From the NCBI RefSeq assembly GCF_013201605.1, contig NZ_CP053848.1:1580931-1644930 (forward strand): a stretch of 64,000 nucleotides of DNA, written 5' to 3'. Origin of the DNA: Campylobacter ornithocola (GTDB taxonomy: Bacteria; Campylobacterota; Campylobacteria; Campylobacterales; Campylobacteraceae). Of the stretch, positions 1 to 7,491 are shown piece after piece. The first letter of the stretch is position 1. The number at the start of each line of letters is the position of its first letter. A model generated the notes under the pieces. The model was not told the origin of the DNA. It ran no database searches and saw nothing but the letters and a program-made list of their open reading frames with translations. Both the position numbers and the translations under genes were made by a program.

Positions 1-14
1 TACAGGATAAAAAC

Positions 15-1640
15 ATGTTTACAGCATTTTACAATGGAGTAAATGGAGTAAAATCTCAAAGTTATGGTATAGATAATACAGCTCATAATATAAGCAATGT
101 AAATACGGTTGGGTTTAAATACTCTGATGTAGCTTTTAAAGATGTATTTTATAGTACCATAACAACGCAGTCATATAACAAAGGTCAAACTGGATATGGT
201 AGTGTAGCAGGAGCTACAAATGATATTTTTGAACAAGGTCCTATAGTATCTACTGATAATGAATTTGATGTAGCAATTGCTGGAAAAGGTTTTTTTGGTG
301 TAAGCAATGCTAATGGAGTTTATTATACTAGAAATGGTGCTTTTAAACCTGATGCAAATGGCTTTTTAGTAGATTCAAATGGAAATTATATACTTGGAAC
401 TATGAACCCATCATTAAAAGAAATTCAACTAAGCGATAGAGTTTCTAATATGTTTGGTCAAATACTTGGACAAAAAGTTACCACAGCTTGGAGCGGTACG
501 CCTGGAGAAAATTTCCAAATGGGTGGGGTTAATACCCAAGGGCCTATTTCTGTGCCTAAAAATCTTTATTTACCACCTCAACCAACACAAAATATCACTT
601 GGAGTGGAAATTTAGACACAAGCAGTAAAACAGAAGCAGTAAATATAGATGTAGATGCTTCTAAATTTGAATTTATTAAAAATGAAGATGGTAGTGTAAA
701 AATTTCAGGTAATGTAAAAGATGAGCAAATTTATGGTTTAAAGCCTGGCGATACCATATATTTTAAAATTACTGATGAAAAAGGTGCTAGTCAAACATTA
801 CAAGCTACTTTAGATGAAAATTTAGCCTTTAGTATTGATAATCAAAAACTAGATAAAGTGGATCTAGAAACAGCTAAATTAGAATCATCTCATCTAAGCG
901 TAGAAAAAGAAGTAGCAGATAGCTCAGAACTTTCTGCGAAATTAATTAATCCTGATGGTTCCATTAGTTGGGTTAGAGTTAAACTAGATAGAGTTTTACC
1001 GCAAAATGGCACAAACTTAGAATACAAAGCAGTTGCTCAAGTATATGATAATGATGGCAATAAAATAGGTGGGACTACTGAAGGTCTAATCACCTTTAAT
1101 GAAGCTGGAGCTTTAGTTTCTAACACCTTAAATTCAGTAGATAATAATGGAACTCAAGTAAAAATAAACCTTGGTTCTTATTATGATCCAAATGTACCAA
1201 ATTCAGGTTATGATGGATTACATGCTTTGAAAAATAAACAACCTTCAGTACACACACAAACTGATGGCAAAGGCGAAGGATTTTTAAACAACTATTCTAT
1301 TAATACAGATGGAACCATTATAGCAACTTTTACCAATGGAGATCAAATTGCTATGGCAAAACTTGCATTATTTAATTTTATGAATGAGCAAGGTTTAGAA
1401 AAGCTAGGAGAAAATCTTTATGGGCAAACTGGCAATAGTGGCAATCCAACTTTTTTAATGAATGACAATGGAACTTTTAGCACTGCTAAATTTGAAGGTG
1501 GAAAATTAGAGCAATCTAATGTAGACTTATCTGTAGCATTTACTAACTTGATCACCTTACAAAAGGCTTATGATTCAAGCAGTAAAAGTATCACAACAGC
1601 TGATCAAATGATACAAAAAGCAATCAATATGAAACGCTAA
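15..1640 (+). CDS. flgE: Flagellar hook protein FlgE
   Basis: Structural subunit of the flagellar hook, exported through the flagellar type III apparatus and polymerised outside the cell. The N terminus has the FlgE/FlgF/FlgG rod-hook signature (ALNIS-type motif here as TAHNISNVNTVGFK, about residues 22-35), followed by the FlgE segment FDVAIAGKGFFGV. The C terminus ends with the matching helix (SVAFTNLITLQKAYDSSSKSI) that packs in the hook core. At 541 aa it fits the shorter Campylobacter hook protein (Cj0043 type) rather than the much longer FlgE2. The ATG is preceded by AGGA. No promoter is visible in the 14 nt available, so it is probably the end of an operon that starts outside the window. 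Confidence 0.93.
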   Translation: MFTAFYNGVNGVKSQSYGIDNTAHNISNVNTVGFKYSDVAFKDVFYSTITTQSYNKGQTGYGSVAGATNDIFEQGPIVSTDNEFDVAIAGKGFFGVSNANGVYYTRNGAFKPDANGFLVDSNGNYILGTMNPSLKEIQLSDRVSNMFGQILGQKVTTAWSGTPGENFQMGGVNTQGPISVPKNLYLPPQPTQNITWSGNLDTSSKTEAVNIDVDASKFEFIKNEDGSVKISGNVKDEQIYGLKPGDTIYFKITDEKGASQTLQATLDENLAFSIDNQKLDKVDLETAKLESSHLSVEKEVADSSELSAKLINPDGSISWVRVKLDRVLPQNGTNLEYKAVAQVYDNDGNKIGGTTEGLITFNEAGALVSNTLNSVDNNGTQVKINLGSYYDPNVPNSGYDGLHALKNKQPSVHTQTDGKGEGFLNNYSINTDGTIIATFTNGDQIAMAKLALFNFMNEQGLEKLGENLYGQTGNSGNPTFLMNDNGTFSTAKFEGGKLEQSNVDLSVAFTNLITLQKAYDSSSKSITTADQMIQKAINMKR

Positions 1641-1653
1641 TTAACAGCGTTTT

Positions 1654-2100
1654 CTATTTGATTAGGGTTTTTTGATTTCTTTCTAGTATGTATTTTATTT
1701 CTTGTTCAAAAAATTCATACACCCTAAGCTGCACCAAAGCTTCTTCTTCATTTTTATCCATCAAACGTTCAAGCCTATGAAAATTAATTTTTTTTGCATA
1801 TCTTGGGTTTTTCTTTAAAAGCAAAGCAATGTTTTTAAGTAAAGCATCTAGACTAAGCTCATTTTTCAAAATTCTATCTACATATTCTTTAGAAGTTTGT
1901 ACTAAAATTGCTTGTCTACTTTTATCATCTGGATAAACCTCACTTGCAATATCAGCCAAAACTTGCCAAATTTCAGCTTTTATTGTTTTATTTGCCACAA
2001 TAATAGCAGCAAAAGACTTTGCTCTAAATTCTAAAGACAAATGACTAGGAACAAAAAATTCCCTAAATTTAGATAAAAAGTTTGCAAATACACTCAACAT
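1654..2100 (-). CDS. Hypothetical protein, 148 aa, mostly helical
   Basis: I do not recognise the family. The protein is 148 aa, rich in Lys, Glu and Leu, and predicted by eye to be largely alpha-helical with no signal peptide, transmembrane segment or cysteine. The N terminus is basic and amphipathic (LSKFREFFVP). The gene is convergent with flgE (13 nt between stops), and its start lies only about 50 nt from the SRP RNA gene on the other strand. The start ATG has a GAGG-type ribosome site (AGGTGAAGT) upstream. Codon use matches the neighbours, so it is likely a real gene. Confidence 0.7.
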   Translation of the reverse strand: MLSVFANFLSKFREFFVPSHLSLEFRAKSFAAIIVANKTIKAEIWQVLADIASEVYPDDKSRQAILVQTSKEYVDRILKNELSLDALLKNIALLLKKNPRYAKKINFHRLERLMDKNEEEALVQLRVYEFFEQEIKYILERNQKTLIK

Positions 2101-2147
2101 ACTTCACCTCAATGTTTTTTAAGATATTTTAAGATATTATTTCAACT

Positions 2148-2252
2148 GCCTTCTCTTAGACCTGTGCAATGCTATTTTTAAGCACCGCTTCAGGGTGGGA
2201 ACACAGCAGAGCACTTAGACTTAGTGTGTGCCGCAGTCATCTGGGAGAGGGT
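2148..2252 (+). ncRNA. ffs: Signal recognition particle RNA (4.5S, small bacterial type)
   Basis: RNA scaffold of the signal recognition particle; it binds Ffh and guides membrane proteins to the Sec machinery. The conserved apical region is recognisable: the CAGGGTGGGAACACAGCAG segment near 2192 corresponds to the CAGGTCCGGAAGGAAGCAG core of E. coli 4.5S RNA, and GTGTGTGCCGCAGTCATCTGG follows on the other side of the hairpin. The ends pair: CCTTCTCTTAGA at 2149-2160 with TCTGGGAGAGGG at 2240-2251, allowing G-U pairs. A TTTT follows at 2252. The ends are set by this pairing and are good to a few bases. Confidence 0.9.
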
Positions 2253-2253
2253 T

Positions 2254-3477
2254 TTAAAGTTTAAAATACTCTTTAATATCTTCACAAATTTTAAAAAAAT
2301 TTACTCCATTAATAGTCGGATTTGTTTTAAAATACTCATACATTCCCAAAAAGCCATTTTCAAGCTCTTTAGACTTTACTCCATAGCTAATCGATAAAGC
2401 TGCTTCTATAAAAGCTGCTAATTTATCACAATATTTCAAAGCCTTTCCATCAATAGCTCTAAAACGATTCTCATTAACCGCATCTAGGCTACCACTATAA
2501 ACACTTGGCTTATTGTTAAAAATACGATTTTCAAATTCATTTTTTACAAAGGTACTTTCTTCATTTTGACCCTCTCTAATACCAAGTATATAGCTAAATT
2601 CTTCTCTAAAAGATAGTGGTATAAAAGGTAAAATTTTCTCATTAATAAGTTTCATTTCATACTCATTGATGATCTCATTTAAGCCATCTATGCCATATTT
2701 CACCGGAGAGATGATATCTCTAGTTAAACTTTCAGGTAAATCATGAAACAAAGCACAATAAAAATTGCTTTCTATTCTACCATCACACGCTTTTACTTCT
2801 AAAGAATAAAAATAAGACAAAATAGCCACCACAAGCATATGCCCCAAAACTGCAGTTTCAGGAATCCTTGGAGTTTGTGCCCATCTTTTTTGAAAACGCA
2901 AGCGTCCACTTAGATCAATTATTTTAGAAATTTTTTGATTAAGGGCTATTTTTCTTGCTCCAATTAACTCATAATAATCTTCTAATTCTTCTTCAACCTT
3001 AGCCTTAATCTCATCAATATCGTTTAAAAATGAGCTAGTTTGATAAACTATATTAAACTCCCATCTTGTCGCAAAATATGAAGCGGCTTTTAAAATAAGT
3101 CTTTCTTTAGCATAATCTTTACCTTGTAAAAAAAGCTCATAGCGTTTTAAAAACTCACCATTTTCTATATCTTGAATCATCGGTGCAATTTTACTTAACA
3201 CCCAAGCACTTACCTGCTCATTTTTTGCTCTTGTGATCTCATGATATACATCAGGGCGTATATCAGTTACTACCACTCTGCTTAAAAACTCAAAAATTCC
3301 TGCTTCTATGATAAAACGCATATTAACTTCTTTTTCCATTTTGGCAATAAAATAAGCGATGATGAATTTATGTGCTTGCTTATCAAGCTCGACTAAATTT
3401 GTCATTCTAGGATAATCATTCCATCTTGATATAGAAGCGGCTTTAAAAATATGCTCTATTAATTCTACACTAATCAT
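2254..3477 (-). CDS. HD-domain phosphohydrolase (YfbR-like region)
   Basis: Probable metal-dependent phosphohydrolase of the HD superfamily; the substrate is unknown (the nearest characterised type, YfbR, removes phosphate from deoxynucleoside monophosphates). The protein is 407 aa. A first candidate metal ligand lies at QAHKFI near residue 36, but the clearer HD core is in the middle: ETAVLGHMLVV, then CALFHDLPESLTRDI (the H-D pair, near residue 245) and, later, a YCDKLAAFIEA motif that supplies the final Asp. The long N-terminal helical region of about 190 residues is not typical of YfbR. The gene ends 2 nt from the SRP RNA 3' end on the opposite strand, leaving almost no room for a terminator. 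Confidence 0.75.
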   Translation of the reverse strand: MISVELIEHIFKAASISRWNDYPRMTNLVELDKQAHKFIIAYFIAKMEKEVNMRFIIEAGIFEFLSRVVVTDIRPDVYHEITRAKNEQVSAWVLSKIAPMIQDIENGEFLKRYELFLQGKDYAKERLILKAASYFATRWEFNIVYQTSSFLNDIDEIKAKVEEELEDYYELIGARKIALNQKISKIIDLSGRLRFQKRWAQTPRIPETAVLGHMLVVAILSYFYSLEVKACDGRIESNFYCALFHDLPESLTRDIISPVKYGIDGLNEIINEYEMKLINEKILPFIPLSFREEFSYILGIREGQNEESTFVKNEFENRIFNNKPSVYSGSLDAVNENRFRAIDGKALKYCDKLAAFIEAALSISYGVKSKELENGFLGMYEYFKTNPTINGVNFFKICEDIKEYFKL

Positions 3478-3560
3478 CTATTTCCTTTTTTTGCTGTGAT
3501 TTTACTTTATTTTATAATCTTTAGCAAATTTTAGATATATTAGAAAATGAATTAGAGTGA

Positions 3561-4541
3561 TTAAAAACTTTCTTTATCACTTAATTTAAGATAAATTTTA
3601 TCATTTTTACTAAGCTCTTTATGATGATAAATGCTAAAAATGTGTCCTTCTAAACTCAAGCTTAACTCATAAAAATCTCCATAAAACACACATTCTAAAA
3701 CACTGGCTTCTAAGGGGGTTTGCGTTATTGAAATTTGTATATCGTTAGGGCGTAAAATACCATTTTTGCTTTGCAAATATTCTTTAAATTTCTCATCTAA
3801 AACTGTATTTGGATCTATAAAAAATGCTTCACCTAAAAAACAAGCGCTATCTATATTTTTAGGCTTATAAAAAAGCTCTTTAGCACTTCCATAGTCTAAA
3901 ATTTTACCATCTTTAATCAAAGCAATATTATCAGATAAATAAAAAGCATCATCTTTATCATGTGTGACAAAAATAGCACTAAGCTTGTGTTCTTTTAGAA
4001 TATTTTTGATTTCTTTACGCATTTTAACGCTTAAAGTATGATTTAAATTAGAAAAAGGCTCATCAAAAAGTATGATTTTTGGTCTTGCAACTATGGTTCT
4101 TGCTAGTGCTACCCTTTGAGCTTGTCCACCACTTAACTCATTTGGGTAACGTTTTAAAAGCATGTTTAAATTTAAAATTTCTAAAACTTCACTAAGTCTT
4201 TGTTTTTGCTCGTTTTTACTTAAAGAACTTATACCAAAGCATATATTTTCTTCTACATTTAAGTGCGGAAACAAAGCATAATCTTGAAACAAAACCCCAA
4301 CATCACGCTCTTGCGGGGCTAAATAAACATTTTTGGAAGCAACTAACTTATCTCCTATATAAATACTACCATCATTAATTTCAAAAAAGCCTGCTATACA
4401 ACCAAGCAAAGAACTTTTACCACAACCACTTTCTCCTAAAATACTGACAATCTCGCCTTCTTTTAAACTCAAAGAAATTCCTTTTAAAACATCAGTTTTT
4501 CCAAAAGATTTGTAAAGATTATCAATTTTTAAGATTTCCAT
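3561..4541 (-). CDS. cfbpC: Ferric iron ABC transporter, ATP-binding protein
   Basis: ATPase that powers import of ferric iron through the CfbpB permease. Walker A is GESGCGKSS (about residues 35-43), the Q-loop is LFQDYALFPHL, the signature is LSGGQAQRVALAR, Walker B is IILFDEPF and the switch His is in FVTHD. The 326 aa length includes a C-terminal TOBE-like regulatory region (LRPNDIQISI onward), as in FbpC/PotA-type ATPases. The ATG overlaps the stop of the permease gene by one base, so translation is probably coupled. It is the last gene of a three-gene operon (binding protein, permease, ATPase). Confidence 0.9.
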   Translation of the reverse strand: MEILKIDNLYKSFGKTDVLKGISLSLKEGEIVSILGESGCGKSSLLGCIAGFFEINDGSIYIGDKLVASKNVYLAPQERDVGVLFQDYALFPHLNVEENICFGISSLSKNEQKQRLSEVLEILNLNMLLKRYPNELSGGQAQRVALARTIVARPKIILFDEPFSNLNHTLSVKMRKEIKNILKEHKLSAIFVTHDKDDAFYLSDNIALIKDGKILDYGSAKELFYKPKNIDSACFLGEAFFIDPNTVLDEKFKEYLQSKNGILRPNDIQISITQTPLEASVLECVFYGDFYELSLSLEGHIFSIYHHKELSKNDKIYLKLSDKESF

Positions 4542-6124
4542 TATTGTCCTTTTTGGTTGTTTTTATTTTGCAAATAATGCATTAAAAAAGTAGGGATAAT
4601 CCCAAATAACACTATAATCAAAGATGGCAAAGAAACATTGTAAATTAGCTCATTTTCACTATAAGCAAACACAAGTGATGAAAGAGTTTGAAAACCAGAA
4701 GGTGAAAGTATGGTCGAAATAGGCAATTCTTTTAAAATATCCACACAAATAATCACCACAGCTAAAGCCAAATAATGCTTCATCAAAGGAAAATGAATTT
4801 GAGCGAAAATTTTAAGTGGTTTTGATTTTAAGGTTAAATTTGCATAGTCTATGTTTTTAGAAATTCGCTCATAGCCTGATTGAGTTGCAAAAATTCCTGA
4901 AGCCAAAAATCTTACAAAATACCCAAAAAATAATACCAAAAAGCCTCCACCTATGGCATATTCAAAAGATAAAAGATCAAAAATATAATTTAGCACACCC
5001 AAAATCACTAAAATTCCCACAGCCACCACAGCTCCAGGCAAAGAATATCCCAAAGTAGTAAGCCAAAGGATAATTTTAGAAGCTTTTGTATTATTTAAAC
5101 GCACCACAAAACACAAATAAAATGCCACCACTACAATAACAAAAGAACTCACCAAAGCAACGCTAAGACTATAAAATGCAGGCATTAATACATTGCTTAA
5201 ATTTTGCATAAAATCAAACCCAGCCCAATAAACAAGCCACATAATAGGCACAACAAAGGCTAAAAATATCACTAAAAAGCACCATAAAAAGGCTAAAAAT
5301 GCCTTAAAACCTTTTAGATCATCTTTTGGAGTAGGTAAAAATACATTTTGATTGAATCCTTTTTTACCTCTTTGAATTTTTTCTAAAAACATTAAAAGTG
5401 CGATAAACACAAGCAAAGCCACACTTAAAGCCACAGCACTAACTTCATCACCACCGCTCCCCCATGTTCTAAAAATTCCTGCACTAAAGGTATCTACTCC
5501 AAAATACGCTACCAAACCATAATCACTCAAAACCTCCATAGCTACTAAAAGCAAAGCACCCACTATACCCACACGGCAAAATGGCAAAATCACTTTAAAA
5601 AATGTTTTTAAATTAGAAGCCTTAAGTGTTTTAGCACTTAAAATGATATTTCCAAGTCCATAAGCAAAGGTATTTTTAGCAAAAAAATACACATAAGGAT
5701 AAAGCGCAAAAGATAAAATCACAATCACACCATGTGCATTCATGATATCTATACGCCTATCAACGCCTAAAAGCGTGGGAATTAAGCCTTGAAATTCAAA
5801 CAAATCAATCCAAACAAAACCCATCACATAAGAAGGTATAGCCAAAGGTAAAATCAAAAACCATTCAAAAAATTTCGAGCCAAAAAATTTATAAAAAGCT
5901 ATCAAATAAGCACTAACTAAACCTATAATCAAACACAGCACTAAAGTCCCAAACAATATAAAAGCACTACCAAAAATATACCGCGGCAAAACATTTTTAC
6001 TCAAATGTTTTAAGGTATTAATATCTATAAAAGGAAGGTGCAAGATAATAGCAAGTATAGGCAATATAATTAAACTACAGAAAAAAAAGGTGGCAAAAGA
6101 CCACCTTAGACTTAAAAATTTCAA
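4541..6124 (-). CDS. cfbpB: Ferric iron ABC transporter, permease
   Basis: Inner-membrane channel of the ferric iron importer. The 527 aa protein has about 12 hydrophobic segments in two homologous halves, each with a binding-protein-dependent transport (MetI-like) module. This fused arrangement is typical of FbpB. A coupling-helix (EAA-like) loop is visible near KTLKASNLKTFFKVILPFCR in the first half and near IDYANLTLKSKPLKIFAQIHFP in the second. It starts 19 nt after the binding protein gene and overlaps the ATPase start by one base. The family places it with Cj0174c of C. jejuni. Confidence 0.9.
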   Translation of the reverse strand: MKFLSLRWSFATFFFCSLIILPILAIILHLPFIDINTLKHLSKNVLPRYIFGSAFILFGTLVLCLIIGLVSAYLIAFYKFFGSKFFEWFLILPLAIPSYVMGFVWIDLFEFQGLIPTLLGVDRRIDIMNAHGVIVILSFALYPYVYFFAKNTFAYGLGNIILSAKTLKASNLKTFFKVILPFCRVGIVGALLLVAMEVLSDYGLVAYFGVDTFSAGIFRTWGSGGDEVSAVALSVALLVFIALLMFLEKIQRGKKGFNQNVFLPTPKDDLKGFKAFLAFLWCFLVIFLAFVVPIMWLVYWAGFDFMQNLSNVLMPAFYSLSVALVSSFVIVVVAFYLCFVVRLNNTKASKIILWLTTLGYSLPGAVVAVGILVILGVLNYIFDLLSFEYAIGGGFLVLFFGYFVRFLASGIFATQSGYERISKNIDYANLTLKSKPLKIFAQIHFPLMKHYLALAVVIICVDILKELPISTILSPSGFQTLSSLVFAYSENELIYNVSLPSLIIVLFGIIPTFLMHYLQNKNNQKGQ

Positions 6125-6143
6125 ATTTTATTTTTCCTTAAAA

Positions 6144-7148
6144 TTATTTCCATTGAACTTCATCAAAAATCATTAAAGCTTCTTTAGCATTACCCCAGTA
6201 AGCTTCAAAATTTGGTTTTTCGATTTTAAACTCACCCCATGATTGTAAAATTTTAGCAGGTTTTACTTCTTTGTTTACCGGATACTCATAATTTTGGTTT
6301 GTTAAAATTTCTTGTGCTTCTTTTGAAAGCATAAACTCGATAAATTTAACCGCAGCTTCTTTATTTTTAGAAGTTTTTAAAACACCTATACCACTTACGT
6401 TAATATGCGTTCCCCTATCATCTTGGTTTGGAAAAATCACTTTTACTGAATTTGCAGCTTCAACATCTTTAGGGTTTTTTGAATTTGCTAAATGCCCTAG
6501 ATAATAGCTATTTGATATAGCTACATCACCTTCTTTAGCATAAACTGCACGAATTTGATCACGATCTGCACCTTTTGGAGTGCGTGCAAGATTATTTGTT
6601 ATACCTTGTGCCCATTCTTTTGCTTTTTCTTTACCCAAAGTGTCAATCATGGCACTTAACAAAGAAATATTATAAATATTATTTGAGCTTCTTACTAAAA
6701 CCTTACCTTTAAATTTTGGATCAGTTAAATCTTCATAAGTTTTAATTTCTCCGTCTTTAACCCTATCTTTAGAAGCAACAATAATTCTTGCTCTTGTTGT
6801 AAAAGCATACCATTCATTATTCTTTCCTCTTAACTCTTTTGGAGAAAGTTTTTCTAATTCAGGTGAACTAACTGATACAAAAAGATTATTTGTGCGAACT
6901 TGTTCTAAATTTCCCGCATCAGCAGTCATAAATAAATCAGCTTTTGAATTTTTACCTTCAACTTCTAATCTTTTAGCAAGCTCATTAGCCTTAGCTTGTA
7001 CTACATTTACACTAATGCCTGTTTTTTCTTGAAATAATTTGAAAATTCCTTTATCAGAGTCATAGTGACGATGAGAATAAATCGTAAGTTCTTGAGCGCT
7101 TAAGCTCATAGCAGTTAATAAAGATAGTAAAACTACTTTTGCTTTCAT
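6144..7148 (-). CDS. cfbpA: Periplasmic ferric iron-binding protein
   Basis: Captures ferric iron in the periplasm and hands it to CfbpB. A cleavable signal peptide is seen (MKAKVVLLSLLTAMSLSA, cut before QELTIYSHR). The mature N terminus LTIYSHRHYDSDKG is typical of the FbpA/IdiA group and carries His and Tyr candidates for iron binding; further Tyr residues occur in ISNSYYLGHLA. The length of 334 aa is normal. The ribosome site AAGGAAAA precedes the ATG. It is the first gene of the cfbp operon and is transcribed away from the dms operon; a Fur-box-like palindrome lies about 75 nt upstream, which fits iron repression. Confidence 0.92.
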   Translation of the reverse strand: MKAKVVLLSLLTAMSLSAQELTIYSHRHYDSDKGIFKLFQEKTGISVNVVQAKANELAKRLEVEGKNSKADLFMTADAGNLEQVRTNNLFVSVSSPELEKLSPKELRGKNNEWYAFTTRARIIVASKDRVKDGEIKTYEDLTDPKFKGKVLVRSSNNIYNISLLSAMIDTLGKEKAKEWAQGITNNLARTPKGADRDQIRAVYAKEGDVAISNSYYLGHLANSKNPKDVEAANSVKVIFPNQDDRGTHINVSGIGVLKTSKNKEAAVKFIEFMLSKEAQEILTNQNYEYPVNKEVKPAKILQSWGEFKIEKPNFEAYWGNAKEALMIFDEVQWK

Positions 7149-7222
7149 TTTATAAATTTTCCTTATTTTGAAATTGATAAGGATTATTGTATTTATAATT
7201 CACTTTATACTTGCTTAAATAT

Positions 7223-7237
7223 TGATATACATAATCA
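7223..7237. promoter_or_regulatory. Candidate Fur box between cfbpA and dmsA
   Basis: TGATATACATAATCA lies within the 19-nt stretch ATTGATATACATAATCAAT (7221-7239), whose ends form a 6-bp inverted repeat. It agrees at about 11 of 15 positions with the TGATAATNATTATCA core of epsilonproteobacterial Fur boxes. It lies 75 nt upstream of cfbpA, whose product family is iron-repressed. The rest of the 343-nt gap between cfbpA and the dmsA start is AT-rich, with no other feature I can support apart from the dms promoter. AT-rich palindromes arise by chance here, so this is a moderate call. Confidence 0.4.
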
Positions 7238-7442
7238 ATTTAATTATATCAAAGTAAAATTTTTAATCTTATTTTTTTGAAAATAAGATTAAAATAACTA
7301 AATATTTTATTTTGCATTTTGAAAAAACATACCAATGACTTAACAAAATTTAAAAATAAAAAATGTTTTTATTTGCTGATAAAAAGGGTGTTTGTTTTGA
7401 CAATTAAGATAATTTATATATTAATTATTTACCTTGCATTTG

Positions 7443-7461
7443 TTTTTTTTTTTTGTATAAT
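7443..7461 (+). promoter_or_regulatory. Predicted dms operon promoter (T12 tract plus TATAAT)
   Basis: A run of 12 T (7443-7454) is followed by G and a perfect TATAAT (7456-7461). This is the Campylobacter sigma-70 pattern of a T-rich stretch upstream of the -10 with no clear -35. Transcription would begin near 7468, giving a leader of about 24 nt before the TTG start of dmsA. The homopolymer is directly next to the -10, so its length could vary and affect expression; that is inference. Confidence 0.65.
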
Positions 7462-7491
7462 CCCGTTTTTAAATTTTTCCAAGGAGTTCTT

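Noticed and set aside
7221..7239. FNR box between cfbpA and dmsA
   Set aside because: The TTGAT and ATCAA halves are 7 nt apart, not 4, so a Fur-like palindrome fits better.
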